The notes under the pieces are model-generated. The model was not told the origin of the DNA. It saw nothing but the letters and a program-made list of their open reading frames with translations, and did no database searches. Below are positions 11,137-20,407 of a stretch of DNA of 64,000 nucleotides, one piece after another; the first letter of the stretch is position 1; each line of letters opens with the position of its first letter. The translations under genes and the position numbers were made by a program. Origin of the DNA: Cervus elaphus (taxonomy: Eukaryota; Chordata; Mammalia; Artiodactyla; Cervidae); assembly GCF_910594005.1 (NCBI RefSeq), contig NC_057834.1, positions 105,241,650 to 105,305,649 of the forward strand, written 5' to 3'.

Positions 11137-11464
11137 CACGGGCTTCCCTGGTAGCTCAGCTGGTACAGAATCCGACTGCAATGCAGGAGACCCCAGTTCA
11201 ATTCCGGGGTCAGGAAGAGCCCCTGGAGAAGGGATAGGCTACCCATGCCAGTATTCCTGGGCTTCCCTGGTGACTCAGATGGTAAAGAATCTGCCTGCAA
11301 TGCAGGAGACCTGGGTTCCATTCCTGAGTTGGGAAGGTCCCCTGGAGGAGGGCATGGCAACCCACTCCAGTATTCTTGCCTGGAGAATCCCATGGACAGA
11401 GGAGCCTGATGGGCTACAGTCCACGGGGTCGCAGAGCTGGACACGACTAAGCAACCGAGCAAAG
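11137..11464 (+). mobile_element. Dimeric Bov-tA SINE
   Basis: A head-only monomer (11140-11258) is fused to a full Bov-tA monomer (11259-11464), each starting with 'gggcttccctgg'. Perfect 11-bp repeats 'cacagggttct' at 11126-11136 and 11465-11475 flank the pair, so the dimer inserted as one unit. Confidence 0.95.
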
Positions 11465-11475
11465 CACAGGGTTCT

Positions 11476-13450
11476 GACAGTGCCTGCCAGTTTTGAACTC
11501 TGTATTAGGCAAATCTTAAAAATATTTAATAGAAGACCTTAAGAATCTGAGTATTAACATTTTCAAGAGTGAACAACTGAAATGTTCAAATTATGAAATC
11601 CAAGTTAGGGCCAGGTACATGGTCAAAGACCAGGAGTCATGACAGAAATCACCCACATCTCCTCAGAATACCAAAAGAGACATTACCATGGGTGATTTAT
11701 GGCACTTCCTCTTTAGATCAGAAATACTTCCAAAACTGCCTCCCACTTGGTGCTTCAGTACTTCCAGTAAACGAAGTCAAAAGTGAAAATATACACAAAT
11801 CCCTCCTTATTTTGACATTTCAAACCTCAATAAAAGCTTTAGTTCCGCATGGTGGCCTAAAATTAGACCGAGTTTAGTAGACTAAAGAAAGAGAAGGAAG
11901 TTTTTTGTTGGGTTATTTTTAATCTGCTTCAAAGCTTCTTAAGGCCTTTTTTGTAAATTTTAAGACACAGTTTAGAAAAAGAAAGCAGGTTCCTTCAGGA
12001 GCAAACTCAAGCCCAAACTCCAGTGCCTAAATGAGCATCTGAAAGACAAGTAATGGCTTCCAAATGATTTACCAGTATTTGTGAAGCAAGGCAGGTCTTG
12101 GGTTTGATCAGTGCAATCATTCCCATTTTGTGTTATGGAAGAGAGAGAGAAAGGGAAATAGAAGGGGGAGGGAGAAGGTGGGAGGGGGAACGAGAGAAGG
12201 AAGAGAAATTGATCAATTTGAAAGCCTTGAGTTGAGAAGGGATCGGACTCCAGAAAGATGCTCACCACGACCACCCTCACAAGGCTCTCTCAAACAGCTA
12301 CTGTCTACACACCAGAAGCTGATGGCATCAAAAAACCTTCAGCACTATCTCCTGCCTGATTGAATTGGTACGTGTAATGGGAGGGAGCTGTTTCTCAGAA
12401 CCGAAATAAGTGGTGCTGGGAAAAGGAGGAGGCCAACAAGGCAGGCAGCAGACACACAGAATTGGTGGAACAGGCACCCAGATTCTCCAGAAAGCAAATC
12501 CTGTTTAGCCCTTATCCATCCAGGTCACAGTGAAGCCTGTATCATAGCAACTTGCGACTTTAAATACTACTATTCATTTGGTCATTAGTTTCTCTTGGTT
12601 CCTTTCACTTACCCCGATTTTTGATAGCCAATCGTTAAATGAAAGCAGAGACTATGAGAATGTTGTCAAATTTCAATAATGCACACAAGAAAAAAAAAAA
12701 ACCCCACCAATCTCCTAATAGTTTGGTCTAGCATTCTTTCTGGAGTTACCCAGTAACAGATTAATGTAGCTAAGCATTGTAACATTGAACTGAAGTACTA
12801 AGAAAACATGCCTGAAATTTACAAGTAGGGCTCACAAGCTAGTTTAAACAAAAAAAAAATTTTTTAAATCTTCCCACATTTCTACTGCCATGTTTCTTTA
12901 TTTATTTATCTTTAATTTATTGTGGTGTCAAAGCTCATGTCTGGTCTTGGAAAAATTCTGGCACAAACTTGGCTTTTTATAATACCAGACTATTAAAACT
13001 ACAAAACCTCAATTAAAAATCTGCCAGGAGAGTTTGGTGCTCAGTACCAAAAATGATATAAAGCCTGCCATCGGGAAGGAAAGAAAAGGAGTTACTCTTG
13101 CAAGAAACCCAAGTCTTTGTCATATAACTAAAATCCTAGATGTAAGGGCAATCAGATGTAGTCTACATTTTAAGAATATCATCCGACTCATGTTCCTGGA
13201 TTCTGATTTCACACATATTCTGATTCCAAACTTTATACCTAAAGGTCATAAAGCATTTTATTTGTTTCAGAAGATGCCTGAAATCAGATCCAATCAGTTA
13301 CATCCTAACATGTGTAAATAAGAAAATTTGCAACAAATCCTGAGACAGATTAGCTACCACTCTGCCCTATTTGTGACTGAATAAACGCAAATCATTCCTG
13401 TGATATAACCAGAAAAATAGGATAGAGTGCGTGTGTCTGTATTACAAGAC
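11476..13450. other. Unique non-coding DNA
   Basis: No recognised interspersed repeat. It contains the polypurine tract at 12137-12210 and short A-rich runs near 12690 and 12850. Confidence 0.5.
12137..12210 (+). repeat. Polypurine tract
   Basis: Nearly 75 bases of almost pure A/G with few pyrimidine interruptions ('gggggagggagaaggtggga'). Such tracts can adopt triplex structures. Confidence 0.85.
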
Positions 13451-13689
13451 TGGGAGCCATGAACTCGGGACTTTAAATTCCAACTCTGACAGCAGCGTTA
13501 CTTAGGAAAGTGACTTAGCCTCCAGGAATAATCCCACATTCCATCCTGTGCCGAGCCCAATTCTAGGAGCACAGAAATAATAACTACCCAACAAACGAAG
13601 GAATTCACCAAACTCGTGGTGCTGGGGTGAGGATTCATCAGCCCAAAGTACCATGAAGATGGAACTATTCTGATTGCAGACATGTGGGG

Positions 13690-13860
13690 TGATTAAGACA
13701 GTGGCTTTGGAGTCACCTGACTGGTGCCCATTTTCCACTCAGAAAATCGGAGGAATAATAGTACCTCACTCAGAGGGTACTGTGAGGCTTAAATAACTGA
13801 TACAGAAGCTTAGAACGCTGCCCGCCACCAAGAAGCACTCAATAAATGCTGTCATTACTA
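13690..13860 (+). mobile_element. MIR SINE
   Basis: It runs in MIR order: 'cagtggctttggagtcacct', then 'ataatagtacctcactc', then 'gcactcaataaatgctgtca'. Confidence 0.85.
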
Positions 13861-13869
13861 AAACTCAAG

Positions 13870-14555
13870 AGCCTTATAATCAGACATAGCCAGATATGAC
13901 ATTTTCCCTTATCCGAAAACTGTAGATGTGAACGAGAGTTTCCCCAATGCCTGATGTGATCGATGGATGTGATCAACCCATCAGCAGGTATTTAATGAGG
14001 GCCTATGATCCAACATTCCCAGCACTCCTGTTGGCCGGCTCTCCTTACATGGAAGACAAGGAAGTCTTTTCTAACACAGGCAAATAGATCCTGTATAATA
14101 AAACATTCGTAGTTAACTTACCGATTTAGATACACAGTATTTATTTGAAAACAGAGAAAGCGACCTGTGGCTTATCCTTGAACCACATTAGAACCTTCTC
14201 TCCATACCTACACTCTAGGTTCTGAAGCCACGTGCTACCTAGACATAGAGCAGAAAGAAATGCAGAGCTCCAGCTGTCGCCCAAAGATCAGGCCCAACCC
14301 CACACCTCACCTTCAGGATTCCTGCTCTGCCTGCCTCAGCTACCCAGTCCTCCTCCTCTTCACCCTGCCTGCCCTTCACATGCCTTCTCCTGGCCGCAGA
14401 AGACCACCCATCTCTTTGACCCCCTCACCTTGCCTACACCCACTTTGAATTGATCACAGATAATCTGTTGGTTGCTGATGAGCCTGAATGACTGACTAGC
14501 CATGATGTCCTCAAATTTATGAAGGCGTCTAACCAGCCATTTTTCACACGTATCA
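13870..14555. other. Unique non-coding DNA
   Basis: Includes a C-rich stretch at 14,280-14,430. A diverged L2/MIR-like scrap ('ggtatttaatgagggcctat') sits at about 13,985. No gene recognised. Confidence 0.45.
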
Positions 14556-14559
14556 TGTG

Positions 14560-14700
14560 TCATTTTCACAAAGAGCCTGTTAGGTAGGTATTACTATCCT
14601 TGTTTCACAGAGGAGGTAATATTTACTGTACTTAAGTTAAATAATTTATCTACAGATGGAATCAGATATACAAGGCTTTGAATATCAACTCAAGTACCAG
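14560..14700 (-). mobile_element. MIR SINE, inverted
   Basis: 'ttaggtaggtattactatcc' followed by 'tgtttcacagaggaggtaat' is the MIR core read in reverse; the rest is diverged. Confidence 0.7.
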
Positions 14701-14929
14701 TTATATGAATTTCAGCAATTTATTTAATTTAGAAAAAATACAAATTAGGTATGGACCTGTAGCAACAGTTCAATGGTAAAATAAAGACTAAAACCTGCCC
14801 CAACTTTTAATGAAGGAAAGTTCAGGTACACCGAATGGCTGATTTCCAACTTTGAAAGAACAGATTCCCATCCACCATAAATGCCCTAGAAGATTAATCA
14901 TAAAATTCCTCTAAATAACAACAGCAGCA

Positions 14930-15015
14930 CAGAGTTAAATAATTTGCCTGAAATCAAACAGTGCCAAGTGGCATGGCCAGGATTCGAACCCACATTATTA
15001 AATTAGTCTGTTTCA
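14930..15015 (-). mobile_element. MIR SINE fragment, inverted
   Basis: 'gttaaataatttgcctgaaa' and 'ggccaggattcgaacccaca' match the reversed MIR head. Confidence 0.7.
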
Positions 15016-15019
15016 AGAT

Positions 15020-16080
15020 CCAAGACTGAATGCATAATTCATATAGGGAAAACAAATTTTTCAAGCTCAAGTAAAAAAAGAAAGAAAAGAAATCTCTAGT
15101 ATCTTGTTCCGAGTTCCCAGTATACATCTTGCTCTGCAGCGCACCACACAATAGGCGCTTTTGTTCAACTCAGCAGAGCTATTTATATGTTGTGACTCTC
15201 AGTGCTTTGGGGACTGTGTTCTTCCTTCTCTGAAATCTAAAGACGGTCACATAAGAAAACTTCAAGGATAAGCCCACTCCGTTTCATTTACACAGCTAGC
15301 CACACCAAGCCCTCCACCTCTCCAACACACACAGGGCCCACCTGCACTAAAACTGCAGACTCAGAGGCGGCAGAGCCTCCCCCGTGAAGGACGGTCCAGG
15401 CACAAAGGGCTCATCGTCGACTCTTGTAGAAACCCACTTCCACAAGAGGAAACGCGAACTCCGGCTCTGAAGAGCCTTGCCCTGGATTTTAGCGGGCATG
15501 GAACCCTGGGCTATGAGACACAGGGGCGTCTATCCAGTGCTGAAGTCTTGGAGATAGGGAAACGTGAGAGGCACAAAAGGAAGGAGAAACAGAGGCAAGG
15601 TGCAGGGGATCTGTCCTTCCCTCCACCCGCAGATAAGCGGAGCCCTGGAGGATGGGACGGTCTGCGGTCCCCATTGTGCAAGGGGGAGGAACAGATCTTC
15701 CCCAGGCTGTTCTCTGACACCGCAGAGGGAGTGGGTGGCAATATTGAGTCTAAACGGAGCGCGTCTCCATACCACCACCAGGGGCTCCTTACACTTTCCC
15801 GGGAAAACAAACTGCCTCACAGATGCATCGATTTCTGAGCCGAAATATAAAATGGGAAGAGTAATTTTTAAATTAGGAAAGCAGTCATGGCAGTTGGAGA
15901 GGCAGCTGAGGGACGACGCGAACAACCTGGGTGGCGGGCCATTTCGGCTGCCGCCAACTTTTTCTCTTTGGGGGTCTATCCTCCCTGTGAGGGCTACCAG
16001 GAGAAGGAGGGCTCAGACCCAGCCCAGGGGATCACAGAGCTCGCTTCAGCGTGGCTAAACAAACAACAATGCTAGTTATG
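15020..16080. other. Unique DNA with weak CpG cluster
   Basis: About 15,360-15,960 is GC-richer with roughly 30 scattered CpGs, including 'gggacgacgcgaacaacc' near 15,910. Frames of 99-164 codons overlap here on both strands, as expected of GC-rich sequence with few stops. No protein family was recognised and no splice signal stands out. Confidence 0.45.
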
Positions 16081-16084
16081 GCAA

Positions 16085-16250
16085 ACATTTGTTCAATGCT
16101 TACCATATGCTAAGCAATATGCTAGGCCCTTTACCTGAATTACCTCATTTAATTCTCGTAATCACCCTACAAGGTAGGTGGATACTGTCACAGCTGACAT
16201 ACAGGTGCCAAGAAGGCACCAGGGGCTAACAAGGTGAAACAGGCTCTTCG
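16085..16250 (-). mobile_element. MIR SINE, inverted
   Basis: 'ttcaatgcttaccatatgct', then 'cctcatttaattctcgtaat' and 'ctacaaggtaggtgg', in reversed MIR order. Confidence 0.85.
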
Positions 16251-16349
16251 CAGAATCCTTTCAGGGTTTCCACACACGACGGAAGCAATCACAGAGCACC
16301 ACGGAATGCCAGAGTGACTGAGCAGGGTAGCCATCACGTTCTAACAGCA

Positions 16350-16560
16350 AAAACCTATGCGATCCTGGGACTGACGCTGGACAACTGTGCCATCTTGGGC
16401 GTGCCACCTAACCTCTCTTTGGCTCTGATTCCTCCTCTGTAAAATGGGGATAATCATACTGCTTCACAGGGCTGCTGGGAAGATTAAATGAGATAATACA
16501 GGACACTTAGAGTGTCTTGCTACCTGGGTGCATTAGTGAAAGAATTACATAGGTATTAGC
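16350..16560 (+). mobile_element. MIR SINE
   Basis: 'cacctaacctctctttggct', 'cctctgtaaaatggggataa' and 'aagattaaatgagataatac' follow in MIR order. Confidence 0.88.
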
Positions 16561-16594
16561 AGCCATTATTTTATTATCTCTCAGCAACATATTT

Positions 16595-16813
16595 GGGGCT
16601 TCCCTGGTGGCTCAGCAGTAAAGAATCCACCTGCAATGCAGGAGATGCATGTTTGATCTTTGGGTCAGGAAGATCCCCTGGAGAAAGACATGGCAACCCA
16701 CTCCAGTATTTTTGCCTGGAGAATCCCATGGACAGAGGAGCCTGGTGGGCTACAGTCCATGGGGTCGCAAAGAGTCCAACACAACTTAGCAACTAAACAG
16801 CAACAACAAAAGG
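16595..16813 (+). mobile_element. Bov-tA SINE
   Basis: Full-length copy from 'ggggcttccctggtggctca' to the 'aactaaacagcaacaacaaa' tail. Short direct repeats 'aacatattt' flank it at 16586-16594 and 16814-16822. Confidence 0.96.
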
Positions 16814-17129
16814 AACATATTTTATCTGAAGGACAACTTAGTCTAGCCCAATGCTCCTTCTCCCAAGGCATCTTTGCTGTCCTCGGGGAGGGAGATGCTC
16901 CCGTTCTGTATCCACTAATGCTCTGCTCACACATCCCTACAGCTCCTGGCCCAATATACTGTAGGTAAGACACCTATAGCAGATCACTGACACAGACGTC
17001 CCGTCCGCGGTGAACGGCGAGGCCTCCTTCTTAGAACAGGGGCACTCACTCCTGCTGCCAGGACTCAGCCTGTCACAGTGTTCTTAATTAATGGCAGTGG
17101 TAGTAACAACAGTAGTAAATGGCAACGTT

Positions 17130-17345
17130 TTTGTGATGAGAGTTTTACATATGATATTGCATTTAATCTGCACAATAATCCTATAATGAAAGAACTTATT
17201 TTGAACTCTACAGATGAGGAAACTAAGTAGAGAGTTCACCCCCCTGGTCAGTGACAGAGCCAAGATCCAAGGACAGGCCGACTGAGGGCTCCCAGCTGTC
17301 CCCCCTCTGAGCCAATGTGTTCTACTGCCTCTCCAAACAGAAGTG
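17130..17345 (-). mobile_element. MIR SINE, inverted
   Basis: 'catttaatctgcacaataat' and 'ctacagatgaggaaactaag' are reversed MIR core. The right end is the diverged head. Confidence 0.8.
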
Positions 17346-17739
17346 AAAACCTTAATCTAGTAAGGCATTTTGTGATAAAACTTTTCAGAGTGTAAGCAAT
17401 AAAATATAGGACTCTTCAGTGAAATTTAAAGTAAATGAAGTATGTATTTTGGAGTACTCTAACTTGACCATTTCATTCCCAATGTGCTTCCGTGTGGTAC
17501 AAAAAATAGAAAACAGAACAGTACATACAGATGACTCCTATTATTGTGGGACTGAAAATGGGTTTCAAATGAGTAATCAAATAAATCAACAAGACCACTC
17601 CAGATTGCTAAAAGTATGATGGAAAATATCAATATGACGACTGATTCTAGCTAACAATGTTCCTCTACAGAGGTATCACTTGAAGTGGGAGCTGAAAGGT
17701 AAGAATAAGCCAGCCACAGTTAGAGTCAGGAAAAAAAAA

Positions 17740-18070
17740 AAGTATTCTAAGCAGACAACAAGGAGCAAAGCAGTTGCCAGGTTCCAAAAATCAGAATAAG
17801 GTCAGTAAGCCATCCAAGAGCCCCTTGATATAAAATGAGGTTGGAAGAGACCAGGCAGTGTCTGTAAGCCATGGCATCAAGTTTGGATTTTATTCTAAAT
17901 CCATGGGGAACCACAAGAGATTTTTAAGCAGAGGGATGATTAAAAAAAAAACTAATTCAATTCTTTAAATGCCATTCTCGCTGCTGCGTGAAGAATCAAG
18001 ATGGGAAGAAGCCTGAACACTGAGGATTACAGAAGTATTTCGAGGAAGGATGATGGTGGTTTGAACTAGA
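17740..18070 (+). mobile_element. Ancient mammalian interspersed repeat, family not assigned
   Basis: 'gtttggattttattctaaat', 'agatttttaagcagagggat', 'gctgctgcgtgaagaatcaa' and 'gatgatggtggtttgaacta' appear in the order of a widespread old mammalian repeat that I recognise but cannot name safely. Fragments of what looks like the same family occur near 34.0, 55.4 and 57.05 kb. Confidence 0.6.
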
Positions 18071-18194
18071 CATATTCCTCCTTTCCCCTTTGGATTGATA
18101 ATTTTCCATACAATAACTGAGGATTTGTTTAATACTTCTGCCTGTTGTTTATTCAAATTCAATTTTTAGTGCCCTTGGAGCTCAAAAAGATCTT

Positions 18195-18310
18195 AACTAT
18201 CTCCTTTAATGTCTTCGTTTTACCTATGTGGAAACTGAGGTACAGCGAGCTCACCTGACTTACACAAGTAATTTAATAGCCTTCAAAGTCAGACGTCAGG
18301 GGGCAAAAGC
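18195..18310 (-). mobile_element. MIR SINE fragment, inverted
   Basis: 'tatgtggaaactgaggtaca' is reversed MIR core, with a diverged continuation. Confidence 0.7.
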
Positions 18311-19080
18311 ATAATAAAACATGTAAACATACGAAGTTTTCTGCTGTTCCTAATAAGCCTGCCAAGATTCCATTATTGGCATTTACAGGTATCCTTAGAT
18401 TTAAGTCCTTTTAAAGTGCTTAAATTTCACGTAAATCCTTATTTGCATTTTAAGTAGCCCACCATTCAGCCCAGACACACAGATGGAGCCTACAGGGTTA
18501 AGAATCCGAGTAAGAGTCAAGTCATGGAACTGTGTTATGTCTGGGAAAAGTTCATAAAAGCAATTTTAAACTCCTCTGCTTTCTTGCAGTTCCTTCCTTC
18601 ACGTTTATGTGCAAATCACACCTTAGTCTCTGGGCTGCATTTTGCTATTTTCCTCTTGTTTCCCAAAGCAAGCTCCCCAAAGTGACAATGCTTTAAAAAA
18701 TGGGGGGAGGGGGGACCGTATGAAGTTCTTCCGAGTTCCTGCTCTCTTCGAGTAGGGCTCCTATCACACAATAATGTGTTATTTTGTTGAATTTTGGCAT
18801 CCATCGAGCTTGTTTGGTCAGAAGCCAAAAAATTAGAGTGTGTCGGTCCACCAGTTTCTCAGCAGAGAAGCTCTCTTCTCACCCAGCGAGTGTGCTGTAC
18901 CCTTGGCCTCTGGCCAAGAAGGGAAATCCATTTTACATAAAGAATGCACAAAGCTCAAGTGCTCAGAGACTTTTTACCTACTAAAATAACTTTATGGACA
19001 AATGCCAGTCTGCTAGACACATTCTGCAGGAACATTTGGCATGCAAAACAAGGTAAAGTGCTCTGTGGAGGTAGCAAGTT
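18310..19080. other. Unique DNA upstream of the CpG island
   Basis: No repeat recognised. Two donor-like strings lie near the island: 'acaaggtaaagt' on the plus strand (about 19,048) and, on the minus strand, 'agtaggtaaaaag' (about 18,970). Neither can be assigned to an exon from sequence alone. Confidence 0.45.
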
Positions 19081-19084
19081 TTTC

Positions 19085-19270
19085 AGCAGCGAGGAAATGG
19101 CTGAGCGTGCCCTCGTGGCGCGTCACGTGCCCGGCCCGGCCGGCGTGATTGGCTGCGGCCGAGTAAATACAGCCGCCATGTAAGGAGCCCAGCGTCGCCC
19201 TGCGCCGGCTTCTTAAAATGGCGGCCGAGCCCGCACCACGAGAGACCGGCCCGGACCCGCTCCCGGCTTC
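19085..19270. promoter_or_regulatory. Compact CpG-island promoter, direction unresolved
   Basis: About 25 CpGs in roughly 185 bp, against near-absence of CpG on either side. Visible sites are an E-box CACGTG at 19124-19129, a reversed CCAAT box (ATTGG, 19148-19152), a YY1-type site on the minus strand (GCCGCCAT, 19172-19179) and one on the plus strand (AAAATGGCGGC, 19215-19225). YY1 sites of this form usually sit just inside the transcribed strand, so opposite orientations suggest divergent transcription. No TATA box or coding exon is evident. The product could be a non-coding RNA or the 5' UTR of a gene outside the window. Confidence 0.7.
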
Positions 19271-19274
19271 CCCC

Positions 19275-20350
19275 CTGAAGTTTTCTGTTTTTGTTTTTGT
19301 TTTTCACGAAACCTTACGGATTTGAGTAGAAACAGATTTCTCACAACTTGCTTCTCGGGCTCGATTTCACAGTTCGGCATACACTCGGGCTCTGTCAAAA
19401 GCTTGACAATGTTCCAGGGAAAATATTAACTGTAAACTTTCCAAGAGAAATTAAAGGAGCAGGCAGCAATGTCAGGACGCCCTCCCTTCGGAAAGCACAC
19501 CCCCAGGTTGTGCCTGGATGCGTTTGGGAAAGCAGCACAGGCAGCCCGAGCTCCTGCGACCTCCAGGATGGTCCCACTTCACCAAGTCACTCGCTGGAGA
19601 GGGGGTGGGATGGGGGCACCGGGGGGAAACACATCCTTTTTGGCCAGAAGGCACGGAGGTCTTTCACTCTCCCTCTCAGGCCTGACCAGTTGAACACTGC
19701 ACGCTCTGATGTATAAATATTTGCCTCTGGCTAAAGTTCAAGCAGCCCTGTGTGGCTGCCAGACACAACAGAAAACCAACATCCAAGGGAAAGTGTTTAC
19801 TGCAGTGGTGGCCAAAGGAGCAACTGCCAGCAAGAGAGCGCATCTGATTGGCCAGGCCTGCCTGCGGTGTTCGCCTAAAGCACCTGGTCACTAGCCGCTG
19901 CCACTGGGGTGTTCCCACCCTTTTGGTGATGGTTATGTTCTTTAACGCACAACCTTGCCACAGTTAATACAAGACCAATAGACGTGCCGATGGTTTTACA
20001 TGTGTCCCTCCGGAGAGAGGGGCCTGAATGAGCCAAACCATATCTACCTGCTACCACTACTCCAAAACAAGCGTCCACTTCTTGAAGCTACCTCGGTAGG
20101 GCCTATGCCTTTTTCACACAGTCCCACCTCGCCCAACTACGGGCATTTCTCAGATCCAATGACTCCTTCGCACCTCCCAATTCTCATTCCTATCTATTCT
20201 ATCATTAAATTCCTCAATCACCATGTGATGATTGAGCATCTTTGAAATATCTGCAAGAAAATAAATTAGGAGAGACCTCTGATAGCTGCAATAGGGTATT
20301 TTAAATAAAGCATCCTTCAAATTCTCTCTCCAAATACCAAAATATACATT
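19275..20350. other. Unique DNA next to the CpG island
   Basis: Moderately GC-rich to about 20,100. Several overlapping frames up to 122 codons occur on both strands without family resemblance. If the island promotes rightward transcription, the first exon would lie here, but no strong splice donor was seen in the first few hundred bases. Confidence 0.45.
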
Positions 20351-20407
20351 TGTTGTTGTTTAGTCGTTAAGTCGTTTCCCGACTCTTTTGCAACGGCATG
20401 GACTGAC
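20351..20407 (-). mobile_element. Bov-tA SINE 3' fragment
   Basis: 'gtttagtcgttaagtcgttt' followed by 'gcaacggcatggactg' matches the inverted SINE body end. Only about 57 bp remain. Confidence 0.8.

Noticed and set aside
11136..11542. Frames of 90-108 codons on both strands
   Set aside because: They are translations of the Bov-tA dimer and recur at every Bov-tA in the window with the same peptide strings.
15564..16058. 164-codon plus-strand frame in the GC-richer stretch
   Set aside because: Equally long frames occur on the opposite strand at the same place, as GC-rich DNA has few stops. The peptide resembles no protein I know.
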